Origin: Streptomyces beijiangensis
Lineage (GTDB): Bacteria > Actinomycetota > Actinomycetes > Streptomycetales > Streptomycetaceae
Length of the DNA: 56,192 nt
NCBI RefSeq assembly: GCF_017315755.1
Contig: NZ_JAFLRJ010000081.1
Location: 1-56,192 of the forward strand
Reading direction: 5' to 3'
How positions within the stretch are numbered: position 1 is the first letter of the stretch; the number at the start of each line of letters is the position of its first letter. Positions 48,720 through 56,192 of this stretch are shown piece by piece. Under the pieces are notes generated by a model. That model made no database searches. It was not told the DNA's origin and saw nothing but the letters and a program-made list of their open reading frames with translations. A program made the translations under genes and the position numbers.

Positions 48720-51326
48720 GTGACCCCTTCGGCGACCGTACCCAGCGCGAACCATCTCCTCGGCCTGCACGGCAGGAGCGAGGAACTGACCGCCGTGGAC
48801 TCCCTGGTGGAGCGATTACGGACCGGCCGCGGCGGCGTACTCGTGCTGACCGCGCCGCCCGGCCTCGGTCGTACCGCACTCGTGGATTACGCGCAGGCGG
48901 CACGCGCACCGCTCCCCGCCGCCGAGCTGGCCGCAGGGACAGCACTGCCGCAGGAAGGGCCGATCCTCGTCTGCGTGGACGACGCCCACATCTGGGCCCC
49001 CGCAGCGCGGGCCGCCCTCGCCGCGGAACTTCGATGTATGCCTGCCGGGAGATCCGTCGCCGTACTGCTCACCCTCGCCGAACACCGGCCGGGGGCCGAC
49101 GAGTTCGCGGGACTGCCCACTCTGCGCCTGGGGCCGCTCGACGACATCGCGGCCGCCGCCGTGTTCGACCGGCTCACCCCCGGTCCCGCCGATCCGGTAG
49201 TCAGGGCCTGGCTGATCCGCGAGGCCGTGGGGAACCCGCGCCTGCTCGCCGCACTCGTCGCACCTCTCAACCCCGCCCAACTGGCCGGGCGCAGCCCGCT
49301 GCCCGATCCGCTGCCCGGCGGGGAGGGCGTCCTCGACGCCTACGCGACCCGTATCGACGGCCTGCCGGGCGGAGCCCGCGCGCTGCTGCTGCTCGCCGCG
49401 GCGGCCGAAGAGCACGAACCCGACGGCACGGGCGCGGACCTGGCCCTGCTGCTACGGGCAGGCGGCGACCCCGCGTGGCTCGGACCCGCCGAAGCCGCCG
49501 GGGCGGTCGTCGCGGCAGGCGGGCGCATCCACTTCACCCACCCGCTGCTGCGACGTGCCCTCCTTCGCCGGGCTCCGCTCGCCCGCCGCAGGGCGGCCCA
49601 CGCCGGCCTCGCCGCGGTCTGCGGCGACCGGCTGTCCGGACTGGTCCAACTGGCTTGTGCGACAGGGGGGTACGACGCACGCCTCGCGGACGCTCTGGTC
49701 GCCGAAGCGACCGCGCCCCGCCCGCACGCCGGGCGCTCCGACGCCCTGGCCCGGGCCGCCGCGCTCACCGCCGACCCCGCGCTGCGCACCGACCGGCTCG
49801 CCGCCGCGGCGGAAGAGGCCCGGCTCGCGGGCGATCCCGTACGGGCCCGCGCCCTGTTGGCGCGCACCGGGGCGGTCCCCGCCCATGGCGGCGTCCACCG
49901 GGTGCGCGGGCTGCTCGCCCTCGCCGACGGGCCTGCCGCCGACGCCAGGGAGGCACTCATGGCCGCGGCCGCGCTGCTCCCGCCCGAACCGGCCCGCCGG
50001 GCGCTGATGGGCGCGGCGGAGGCGGCCTGGGCGATGGGTGACGCAGCCGCGTATCTGGAGGTGATGACCCGGGTCCCCGTATGTGCGGACGATCCGTCCC
50101 TGGAGGCGTACCGCGCCGGGATGTGCGCGGTCCTCGCGGGCCGTACCGAACAGGGCCACGACCTGTTGCGCCGCTGCCTGGGCGACGTACCGAGGACGGG
50201 CGAGCCGACCGGGCTGCTGCGTGCGGGCGTCGCGGCTCTGGTGGTCGGCGAGGTCGAAGCCGCCTGCGCGGCAGGCGCGAGGGCGCTGGCCGCCGTCCGC
50301 GCGTACGGTCCCGAAGTCCTGCTGCCGCGCGCCCTGGAGCACCTGGCGTACGGCGAACTGCGCGCGGGCCGCCACACCCGGGCCAGGGCGCACGCCGTCG
50401 AGGGGCTCGGAGCCGCGCACCGCATCGGGCAGCCCAACGTCGCTGTCTCCCTCCACGCCGTCCTCGCGCTCGCCGCGTCCGTGGAGGGGGACGAGGAAGC
50501 GTGCGCCGCGCACGCCGGGGCCGCGGCGGCGGGCGCGGGACCGCACGGCCTCACTCAGCCCGCCACGCTGGCCGTCTGGGCGGTCGCCCGCGCCGATCTC
50601 GCCGCGGGGCGACCGGGCGACGCCGCGGCACGGCTCGCCCCGCTCGTCGCACCGGGGCCGCGGGGCGGTCACTTCGCCGTGCGAATGCTGGCCGTCCCGT
50701 GCTTCGTGGAAGCGGCCGTCCAGGCGGGGCGGCCGGCCGATGCCCGTCGGGCCACGGAGGAGTTCACGCTCTGGACCGCGGCGACCGCCGACCGGTTGGC
50801 CCCGGCTCAACTGGCGCGCTGTCGCGCCCTGTTGGCCCCGCCGCAGAGCGCGGCATCGGCGTACGAGAGCGCGCTCGCACACCACGACCGTGTGCCGGGC
50901 GAGTTCGAACGCGCCCGCACCCAGCTGCTGTACGGGCAGTGGCTGCGCCGCAGGCGCCGTACGCGCGAGGCCCGTGACCCGCTGCGCGACGCGATGGTCG
51001 CCTTCGAGCGGTGCGGGGCGCGCGCCTGGGCGGACCGCAGCCGCGGTGAACTCCGTGCGGCGGGCGAGTCGGTGGCGGGGGAGCGGGAGCCGGGACCGCT
51101 GGCCGCGCTGACCCCGCAGCAGCAGCGCATCGCCCGCCATGTCGCGGAGGGCGCCACCAACCGCGAAGTGGCCGTACGCCTCTCGGTGAGCCACCGCACC
51201 GTCGACCACCATCTGCGGAATGTCTTCGCCGCGCTGGGCGTGCGGTCCCGTGTGGAGCTGTCGCGGCTGCTCGCCGGGGAGGGGGCCCGGCCCGGCCGAG
51301 ATGAGGAGATTACCGCACACCTCTAG
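48720..51326 (+). CDS. Large LuxR-family ATPase regulator (LAL type)
   Basis: An 868-residue regulator. An N-terminal P-loop-type domain (about residues 15-250), a long helical repeat region, and a C-terminal LuxR HTH (LTPQQQRIARHVAEGATNREVAVRLSVSHRTVDHHLRNVFAALG, about 800-845) match LAL regulators such as MalT/PikD-like proteins. The phosphate-binding loop reads APPGLGRTAL, so the Walker A Lys is Arg51; Walker B is VCVDDAH. ATP use may be altered. The target is unknown: no biosynthetic cluster is next to it. GTG 48720. A PucR-type regulator gene follows on the same strand after 75 bases. Confidence 0.85.
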   Translation: MTPSATVPSANHLLGLHGRSEELTAVDSLVERLRTGRGGVLVLTAPPGLGRTALVDYAQAARAPLPAAELAAGTALPQEGPILVCVDDAHIWAPAARAALAAELRCMPAGRSVAVLLTLAEHRPGADEFAGLPTLRLGPLDDIAAAAVFDRLTPGPADPVVRAWLIREAVGNPRLLAALVAPLNPAQLAGRSPLPDPLPGGEGVLDAYATRIDGLPGGARALLLLAAAAEEHEPDGTGADLALLLRAGGDPAWLGPAEAAGAVVAAGGRIHFTHPLLRRALLRRAPLARRRAAHAGLAAVCGDRLSGLVQLACATGGYDARLADALVAEATAPRPHAGRSDALARAAALTADPALRTDRLAAAAEEARLAGDPVRARALLARTGAVPAHGGVHRVRGLLALADGPAADAREALMAAAALLPPEPARRALMGAAEAAWAMGDAAAYLEVMTRVPVCADDPSLEAYRAGMCAVLAGRTEQGHDLLRRCLGDVPRTGEPTGLLRAGVAALVVGEVEAACAAGARALAAVRAYGPEVLLPRALEHLAYGELRAGRHTRARAHAVEGLGAAHRIGQPNVAVSLHAVLALAASVEGDEEACAAHAGAAAAGAGPHGLTQPATLAVWAVARADLAAGRPGDAAARLAPLVAPGPRGGHFAVRMLAVPCFVEAAVQAGRPADARRATEEFTLWTAATADRLAPAQLARCRALLAPPQSAASAYESALAHHDRVPGEFERARTQLLYGQWLRRRRRTREARDPLRDAMVAFERCGARAWADRSRGELRAAGESVAGEREPGPLAALTPQQQRIARHVAEGATNREVAVRLSVSHRTVDHHLRNVFAALGVRSRVELSRLLAGEGARPGRDEEITAHL

Positions 51327-51401
51327 GTACCGACCAGGCGGTATGTCATTCTTCGGGCGTCAGGAAGATACGGCAGCGAGCACACTCCCCGCGGAGGCCC
51401 C

Positions 51402-52661
51402 ATGCCACCCGTCCTGCGGTCACGGGTCAGAACCCTGTACGAGGTGCCCGCCGTGGCCCCGCTCGCACGGGGATCGCGCTCGCTCCTCGACGCCGAGGCC
51501 GTTGCCGTGCTCCACCGGGCGGCGCGCATCCTCCTCGACGACCTGCCCGCCATGACCGACCGGCTCGTCGCGGCACTCCGCGAGCAGGAGCCCGCCTACC
51601 GCGCGGCCATCGCGTCCCATCCCGCCGAGGTGTGGCAGGAAGTGCAGCGCTCGCTTCGGCACAGCGTCGTCTCGCTCCTCGAGCCGAGGGAGACCAGGGA
51701 GGCGGCGCACCGCACCTCCGCGCAGATCGCCGAGCTGCGCGCCGAACGGGGCCTGCCGCTCGATGCGTTGCTGCACGCGTTCCGGCTCGGCGGGGCGATG
51801 GTGTGGCAGGGACTTGTCGAGGAGACATCGCGCGACAGCCCCGAGGACATGCGGCTGCTCATCCATGTCGCCACGGACGTGTGGAACTTCGTCGACGAGC
51901 ACTGCGGCGTCGTCGCCGAGGCGTACCGCCGCACCGAGCGCCGCATGGCCTGGCAGCACGAGAACCGGCTGCGTCTGCTGACCGCAGGCCTGTTCGACGG
52001 AAGCGCCCGGCTCACCGACGTCCCCGATGCCGCGGACGCGCTCGGACTGCCCCAGGAGGGGTGGTACGCGGTGATCGCCCTGGCGGGGGATGACGCGCGG
52101 CCCAGGCTGCCGGCCGGTACGCGGACACTGCGCCACTCCGGGTCGGGAACCCAGTACGTCCTGGTGCTCCTCGGTGACGCCGAAAGCGCCCCGGCCGAAC
52201 TGGCCGCGCTCGCCGCCACTCTGGCCCTGCCGCCAGGGGCCCGCGCCGGGATCGGCTCGCCCGTGGAGGGGCTGGCCGCCGTCCCCGAGGCCCGCAGGCT
52301 CGCCGACACGGCGTTGCGCGCCTGCCCCCGCAGCGGCGGCACCGTACTCCTGGACGAACGCCTGCCGGACGCCCTCGTCGTCTCGTCGCCCGAACTCGCC
52401 GAGGCGCTCGCCGAACGTGTCCTCGGCCCACTGCGCGCCCTCGACCCCGCTGACCGGGACCTCCTGCTGGACACGCTCACCGTCTGGCTGGAGACCGACG
52501 GTTCGGCGCCGCGTGCGGGCGCCCGCCTCTACTGCCACCGCAACACTGTCCTCAACCGGCTGCGGCGCTTCGAGCAGTTGACCGGCCGGAGCCTCACGCG
52601 GGTCGGGGACATGGTCGAGGTGGCGCTGGCACTCGGCGCCCGGAGGCTGCTCGGCGATTGA
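51402..52661 (+). CDS. PucR/CdaR-family transcriptional regulator
   Basis: A 419-residue regulator. The N-terminal half is a helical sensor domain (RsbR-like, LLDDLPAMTDRLVAALREQEP, DALLHAFRLGGAMVWQGL), the middle holds a degenerate GGDEF-like domain, and the C terminus is the PucR HTH (LLDTLTVWLETDGSAPRAGARLYCHRNTVLNRLRRFEQLTGRSL). Such proteins regulate purine, sugar acid or morphogenetic genes. The ATG at 51402 is chosen as the first Met with normal codon use; nothing upstream fits better. The gene end lies inside a triplicated 11-base repeat. Confidence 0.85.
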   Translation: MPPVLRSRVRTLYEVPAVAPLARGSRSLLDAEAVAVLHRAARILLDDLPAMTDRLVAALREQEPAYRAAIASHPAEVWQEVQRSLRHSVVSLLEPRETREAAHRTSAQIAELRAERGLPLDALLHAFRLGGAMVWQGLVEETSRDSPEDMRLLIHVATDVWNFVDEHCGVVAEAYRRTERRMAWQHENRLRLLTAGLFDGSARLTDVPDAADALGLPQEGWYAVIALAGDDARPRLPAGTRTLRHSGSGTQYVLVLLGDAESAPAELAALAATLALPPGARAGIGSPVEGLAAVPEARRLADTALRACPRSGGTVLLDERLPDALVVSSPELAEALAERVLGPLRALDPADRDLLLDTLTVWLETDGSAPRAGARLYCHRNTVLNRLRRFEQLTGRSLTRVGDMVEVALALGARRLLGD

Positions 52662-52684
52662 CCGGCGATTGACCGGCGATTGAC
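52652..52684 (+). repeat. 11-bp tandem triplication at the PucR stop codon
   Basis: Three perfect tandem copies of CGGCGATTGAC. The first copy supplies the terminal Gly-Asp-stop of the gene. Because 11 is not a multiple of three, the copies put TGA in all three frames. Confidence 0.9.
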
Positions 52685-52820
52685 GAGGGGATGCCGAGGC
52701 CGCCGTGGCCGCCAGGAATTGTCACAGGGCTCCCGCATTCGTCCCAGTTCCGCGACAGGCCCCCGCCCTCGGACGGCGTATCGGTACGGTCACAGAGAGT
52801 GCCGACATCTTGGGGGAACC

Positions 52821-53450
52821 ATGCGCAAGATCCTGCTCGCCGCCACCGCTGTGGCGTGTCTCGCTCTGGCCGGCTGCAACGACAGTTCCAGCGGGGACGA
52901 CTCCGGCAACAAGCCGCCGGAGAAACTGCCTTCGGCCACGGCGACCTCCGGAGGCGAGACCCCGGGCACCGCGCCCGAAGGAGCTGCGCTGGCCCTCGGT
53001 ACGCCCGCGCGGACGGTGGGCGCGAGGACCGTCGGCATCCTGGAGATCACGCCGACGACGGTCGTCCACACCGGCAAGAGCGGCGGAGTGACGTCGAAGT
53101 ACGGCACCTTCGTCGTCGTGACGATGCGGGAGAAGTCCCTGAGCGCGAACCCCGCGGAGGAGGAGAAACCTGCCGCAGGCGGGTGGAAGTGGCTGGCGCC
53201 GGACGGGCAGACCACGGTCGCGGGGAACGGCAACTCGGCCCAGGTCTCCCTCGGTGCGTACAACAGCCACGGTGAGATCCAGCCCGGCGACACCCAGCCG
53301 CGCGCCACCGTGTTCGATCTGACCCTGGCGCAGGCCCGGGGCGGCAGCGCGGTCTACACCGACGGTACGAAGGCCCCCTTCCGATGGGAGATCCCGGCGA
53401 AGGACTCAGGACCGGATGTCGCCGACGTCAGGCGGCAGCTGAATCCCTGA
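52821..53450 (+). CDS. Secreted lipoprotein of unknown function
   Basis: A 209-residue lipoprotein. The signal MRKILLAATAVACLALAGC has lipid-attached Cys19, followed by an Asp/Ser/Gly-rich linker and a mostly beta region (GTFVVVTMREKSLSA, SAQVSLGAYNSHGEIQPGD, KAPFRWEIP) that could be an immunoglobulin-like DUF4352-type fold. I do not recognise a specific family. ATG 52821 with GGGGGAA upstream. Shortly after its stop the gap before the next lipoprotein gene (158 bases) shows no clear promoter. Confidence 0.75.
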   Translation: MRKILLAATAVACLALAGCNDSSSGDDSGNKPPEKLPSATATSGGETPGTAPEGAALALGTPARTVGARTVGILEITPTTVVHTGKSGGVTSKYGTFVVVTMREKSLSANPAEEEKPAAGGWKWLAPDGQTTVAGNGNSAQVSLGAYNSHGEIQPGDTQPRATVFDLTLAQARGGSAVYTDGTKAPFRWEIPAKDSGPDVADVRRQLNP

Positions 53451-53608
53451 CATCTGATTTACTCCTCGAAGCGCCGGGCGTGAGCCCAGGCGCCAGAGGT
53501 ACGCCCAGCCGGTGTGCGGTGCCCACGCACCGCGAGTCCGGACCGAGTCGCCAGGATCGTTGCCCGAGTCCGAGGCGGGGACGTGCCCCCGTCTCTGGAA
53601 CAAAGGCA

Positions 53609-54418
53609 ATGCCCTTCCGCACCACCACACACCGGTCCTTCGCCGCCGTCACCGCTGCCGCAGCGGCAGTGCTCCTGACCGCCTGCGCCGCGACACCGCC
53701 GTCCGACCAGTTCGCCCTTCCGCCCGCGCACAGCGGATTCGACTACCAGATCGGCGGGGCCTACGAACCACCCGCGGGCGTCACGATCATCAGCCGCGAC
53801 CGGACGGCGGCACCGGCCCCGGGCGCGTACAACATCTGTTACGTCAACGCCTTCCAGGCCCAGCCGGACGCCGAGGGCGACTGGGACCCCGATCTCCTCC
53901 TCCGCACAGCCGGCGGAGAGATCGTCTACGACGACGAGTGGAACGAGGCCGTCCTCGATCTGCGGACCGCCACCAAACGCGAGCGCATCGCGGCCAAGGT
54001 GAACACCTGGATCGACGGCTGCGCGGACAAGGGGTACCAGGCGGTCGAGCCCGACAACCTCGACACCTACGAGCGCTTCCCGAAGTACCTCGACGCGCAG
54101 CAGGCGAAGTCCTTCATCGGACTGCTGACCGAACACGCCCACGGGAAGGGGCTGGCCGTCGGACAGAAGAACACCGTCGACCTGGCCGGCGCCCGCGACG
54201 AGACGGGCCTCGACTTCGCTGTCACCGAGGAGTGCGGGACCTACGACGAATGCGGCGACTACGCCGCCGCGTACGACGACAGGGTCCTCGTCGTCGAGTA
54301 CACGGCGAAGGGACTGGCGAAGGCCTGCGCCGGCTGGGGCGGCCGGCTCAGCATCGTCCGCCGCGACCTCGACGTCCTGCCCGCGGGAAGCAGCGGATAC
54401 GTACGGCAGACCTGCTGA
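53609..54418 (+). CDS. GH114-like secreted glycosidase lipoprotein
   Basis: A 269-residue protein with a lipobox LLTAC (Cys26) and a TIM-barrel fold like endo-alpha-1,4-polygalactosaminidases (GH114). The sequence FDYQIGGAYEPPAGVTIISRDRTAAPAPGAYNICYVNAFQAQPD, ERIAAKVNTWIDGCADKGYQAVEPDNLDTY and LDFAVTEECGTYDECGDYA fits the family; Asp in EPDNLDTY and Glu in VTEECG are the likely catalytic carboxylates. It probably degrades an alpha-linked galactosamine polymer on the cell surface. ATG 53609; the ribosome site (AAAGG) is weak. Confidence 0.8.
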   Translation: MPFRTTTHRSFAAVTAAAAAVLLTACAATPPSDQFALPPAHSGFDYQIGGAYEPPAGVTIISRDRTAAPAPGAYNICYVNAFQAQPDAEGDWDPDLLLRTAGGEIVYDDEWNEAVLDLRTATKRERIAAKVNTWIDGCADKGYQAVEPDNLDTYERFPKYLDAQQAKSFIGLLTEHAHGKGLAVGQKNTVDLAGARDETGLDFAVTEECGTYDECGDYAAAYDDRVLVVEYTAKGLAKACAGWGGRLSIVRRDLDVLPAGSSGYVRQTC

Positions 54419-54427
54419 AGCCGGCGA

Positions 54428-54449
54428 GGCCCGGCCGTCAGGCCGGGCC
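54428..54449. terminator. Bidirectional terminator with a stop codon in its loop
   Basis: A perfect 9-bp stem GGCCCGGCC/GGCCGGGCC (54428-54436 with 54441-54449) with loop GTCA; the minus-strand TGA of the GntR gene lies in the loop. Confidence 0.75.
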
Positions 54450-55325
54450 CTGCACGTCCCCGGTGGTCGACGAGGTGATGATGTCGCCGTGCGCGAAGTC
54501 GCCCGGCGGGATTCCGGGGTGGTGCCCTTGCTGCGGTGTGTGCGACAGCGAAGTTCCCAGGGCCAGTCGCGAGACGATGCGGTAGCGGTCTCCGCGGTAG
54601 ACGGAGTGGACGTACTCGACGGGCTGTCCGGACCGGTCGGTCGTCAGCCGCTCGATCAGCAGCGCCGGTGACAGGACCGGTACGTCGAGGATCGCGGCCT
54701 CGGCCTCGTTGACCACGGTCGGCTCGATCGACTGGACGGCCTCGTGGACGAACACCCCGTGCTGCTCGCGCAGATGGACGTACAGATCGCCGGCCTCCAG
54801 CTCCTCGGCGGTCAGTCCCGGTACCAGCCGGGCGGGAATGTGCAGATGCTCGATGGCCATCGGTGCTCCGTCGACCAGACGCTGGCGGGCGATGTAGACC
54901 AGCTCGGCGGCGGGGGACATCCGGAGCTTGCGGCCTATCCGGGCGCCCGCCTGGACGGTGGAGAGTTCCAGGAGGTTGCTCGACCAGTGGCCGTTGGCCG
55001 GCGGGACGGCGAACGAGGCGTCGTCCGAGACCAGTTCCTGGGTGATCTTCGCAGGTGCGACGAACATCCCGCGGCCGTGCTGGCGGACCAGCTGTCCCGT
55101 GGCCACCAGCTCGTCGACGGCGGCGCGCAGCGTGGGCCGGGAGACGCCGAGCGCCGCGCAGAGCGTGCGCTCGGAGGGGATGGCGTCTCCCGGACGCCTT
55201 GCCTCGATCAGCCCGAGCAGATGCTCGCGGACCCGTTCGCGCTTGAGCACGGCGGCCTGGCCGACCACTGCACCGCTGTCCATGCCGCTGCCTCCATTAC
55301 CACTGGTCACGTACGTGGTCGCCAT
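54438..55325 (-). CDS. GntR-family (HutC/DasR-type) regulator
   Basis: A 295-residue regulator. The GntR winged helix (VREHLLGLIEARRPGDAIPSERTLCAALGVSRPTLRAAVDELVATGQLVRQHGRGMFVA) is followed by a UTRA effector domain (ELVYIARQRLVDGAPMAIEHLHIPARLVPGL, HEAVQSIEPTVV, VEYVHSVYRGDRYRI). It resembles DasR/YvoA, which bind GlcNAc or glucosamine phosphates. It diverges from the CBM3 gene and dre-like sites lie in the gap, so self- and neighbour control is likely. Start 55325 (GGAGG six bases upstream) is used; ATG 55283 also has GGAGG at good spacing, giving a 281-residue form. Confidence 0.85.
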   Translation of the reverse strand: MATTYVTSGNGGSGMDSGAVVGQAAVLKRERVREHLLGLIEARRPGDAIPSERTLCAALGVSRPTLRAAVDELVATGQLVRQHGRGMFVAPAKITQELVSDDASFAVPPANGHWSSNLLELSTVQAGARIGRKLRMSPAAELVYIARQRLVDGAPMAIEHLHIPARLVPGLTAEELEAGDLYVHLREQHGVFVHEAVQSIEPTVVNEAEAAILDVPVLSPALLIERLTTDRSGQPVEYVHSVYRGDRYRIVSRLALGTSLSHTPQQGHHPGIPPGDFAHGDIITSSTTGDVQGPA

Positions 55326-55411
55326 CCTAGCCCTCCGCGCACCGACCTTCACCGGACCCGAGAACCCGACAACCCCCAACTCCAGGCTTTTCTCACACAC
55401 TTGACGCCCCC

Positions 55412-55427
55412 AGTGGTCTATGCCACC
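55412..55427. promoter_or_regulatory. dre-like (DasR-type) operator
   Basis: AGTGGTCTATGCCACC matches the dre consensus AGTGGTCTAGACCACT at 13 of 16 positions and lies just after a TTGACG box (55401-55406) in the divergent GntR/CBM3 gap. Confidence 0.55.
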
Positions 55428-55444
55428 TTCTTGCCAGCGTCAAC

Positions 55445-55467
55445 TGGTCAGCTGTCCAATTGGTCAG
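55445..55467. promoter_or_regulatory. Direct TGGTCAG repeats
   Basis: TGGTCAG occurs at 55445-55451 and again at 55461-55467; the first also forms a dyad with TCCA (TGGTCAGCTGTCCA). These look like additional half-sites of a GntR/DasR-like protein. Confidence 0.4.
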
Positions 55468-55534
55468 GTACGGACGCCCCGCACCCTCATGCCCTGCCCT
55501 CCGCAACACCCCCACTTGGAGAGGAATCCGGCAG

Positions 55535-56192
55535 ATGATGAACAGACCCCCTCGCTCGGCGTCCCGGTTCTCGAGCCCGATCATGCGTGCGGCGATCGGA
55601 GTCGCCGCCGTGACGGGCCTCTGCAGCGCCGCGCTCACGGCGCTGCCCGCGAGCGCGGCGGCCCAGCCGGTGAAGGTCCAGTACCGGCAGAGTTCGACGG
55701 GATCCGACCAGGCCGAGCCCTGGTTCAAGGTGGTCAACCCGGGCAGCGCCGCCGTCGCGCTGAGCCAGGTCAAGATCCGCTACTACTTCAAGGCCGACGC
55801 CGGGGCCTCGTACACCTTCGCCTGTTCCTGGGCGGTCAAGGGCTGCGCCAACATCACAGGCACCTTCGGCACCCTCGCCAACCCCACGGCGACAGCCGAC
55901 CGCTACCTGGAGATCGGGTTCACCTCGGGTGCGGGCTCGCTCGCCGCCGGCGCCGACACCGGCGACATGCAGCTGCGCTTCTTCCGCTCCAACTGGGCCT
56001 CCCTCAATCAGAGCGACGACTACTCCTTCAGTGCGGCCCAGACCGCCTACGGCGACTGGTCGAAGGTGACCGCATCGGTGGGCGGTACCACCGTGTGGGG
56101 TACGGCACCCGAGGGCAACGGCAGCGACCCCACGACCCCGCCCACCGACCCGCCCACCACGCCGCCTCCCGGCGGCGTGGTGGGCGGGTCGG
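55535..56192 (+). CDS. Secreted protein with CBM3 cellulose-binding module, 5' part
   Basis: The reading frame runs off the right edge; about 219 residues are present. A signal peptide (RAAIGVAAVTGLCSAALTALPASA) leads to a type 3 cellulose-binding module beginning VKVQYRQSSTGSDQAEPWFKVVNP, with CSWAVKGCANITGTF, LEIGFTSGAGSL and YSFSAAQTAYGDWSKVTASV. A Thr/Pro linker follows, where a catalytic domain or second module would begin. ATG 55535 (or 55538) has GGAGAGGA upstream. The last 48 bases are an inverted repeat and may not reflect the true gene. Confidence 0.88.
   Translation, partial: MMNRPPRSASRFSSPIMRAAIGVAAVTGLCSAALTALPASAAAQPVKVQYRQSSTGSDQAEPWFKVVNPGSAAVALSQVKIRYYFKADAGASYTFACSWAVKGCANITGTFGTLANPTATADRYLEIGFTSGAGSLAAGADTGDMQLRFFRSNWASLNQSDDYSFSAAQTAYGDWSKVTASVGGTTVWGTAPEGNGSDPTTPPTDPPTTPPPGGVVGGS
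56145..56192. repeat. Perfect 22-bp inverted repeat at the sequence end
   Basis: 56145-56166 is the exact reverse complement of 56171-56192, with TCCC between. The right arm ends on the final base of the window. Confidence 0.9.

Noticed and set aside
49452..51320. 622-codon minus-strand frame over the LAL gene
   Set aside because: Antisense shadow without recognisable domains; the LuxR HTH on the plus strand is decisive.
53451..53608. Possible riboswitch before the GH114-like gene
   Set aside because: The region has GAGTCCG-type pieces reminiscent of cobalamin or ydaO elements, but no ordered conserved core or box could be found.

Overview
The window is high-GC actinobacterial chromosome, almost certainly Streptomyces. 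The grounds are the extreme third-position GC bias, many GTG starts, dense secreted polysaccharide and polyester hydrolases, tandem-IclR and double acyl-CoA dehydrogenase gene types, a sigma-R type promoter, a DasR-type operator, and many promoters that look leaderless (TANNNT placed 6-7 bases before the start codon). I see no rRNA, tRNA, CRISPR array, phage or replication origin. Most of the window is ordinary chromosome; the one clearly disturbed patch is 13.66-15.48 kb.

Layout. 0-3.7 kb: 3' end of a GH18 glycosidase, an NfeD-like/flotillin pair, and a LacI regulator. 3.7-7.6 kb: aromatic catabolism, with a tandem-IclR PobR-like regulator divergent from a beta-ketoadipyl-CoA thiolase and 4-hydroxybenzoate hydroxylase. 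7.6-9.6 kb: thioredoxin behind a sigma-R type promoter, divergent from a flavoprotein disulfide-reductase-family protein. 9.8-13.7 kb: a membrane protein joining a degenerate kinase domain to a YbhN-type flippase domain, a TPR protein and a pirin. 13.7-15.5 kb: a scar with an IS5-type transposase tail, IS ends, an orphan Imm7 immunity gene, a VOC protein and a broken SnoaL-like gene. 15.6-18.3 kb: a secreted NlpC/P60 hydrolase divergent from a cysteine desulfurase that is preceded by a Cys-codon-bearing mini-ORF and a hairpin. 18.4-21.5 kb: a partner-switching operon (PAS-SpoIIE phosphatase, two STAS proteins, MEDS-HATPase protein). 21.5-27.6 kb: GH13 enzyme plus LLM oxidoreductase, a FUSC membrane protein and a TDT transporter.

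27.8-32.3 kb: PL7 alginate lyase, then an osmoprotectant ABC transporter whose ATPase lies convergent on the other strand. 32.4-36.2 kb: prolyl aminopeptidase-like hydrolase, LmbE deacetylase, enoyl-CoA hydratase and a dienoyl-CoA-reductase-like SDR. 36.3-44.8 kb: secreted GH84 hexosaminidase, a putatively TetR-controlled oxidoreductase/acyl-CoA dehydrogenase pair, a DUF3472-ricin lectin protein, a PLC-like secreted protein and a small membrane protein. 44.8-48.5 kb: DUF779 protein, YrdC/Sua5-type protein, MarR regulator divergent from an MDR oxidoreductase, and a secreted cutinase of the PET-hydrolase type. 48.7-56.2 kb: LuxR-type LAL regulator, PucR-type regulator, two lipoproteins (one GH114-like), a GntR/HutC regulator and the 5' part of a secreted CBM3 protein behind a dre-like operator.

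The sequence ends inside a perfect 22-bp inverted repeat that stops exactly on the last base, so the last bases may be an assembly fold-back. The features I judge most worth following are the Cys-leader upstream of the desulfurase, the pseudokinase-flippase fusion, the orphan immunity gene between IS ends, the PET-hydrolase-like cutinase, and the partner-switching operon. I found no wholly new multi-gene system that I could defend from sequence alone.
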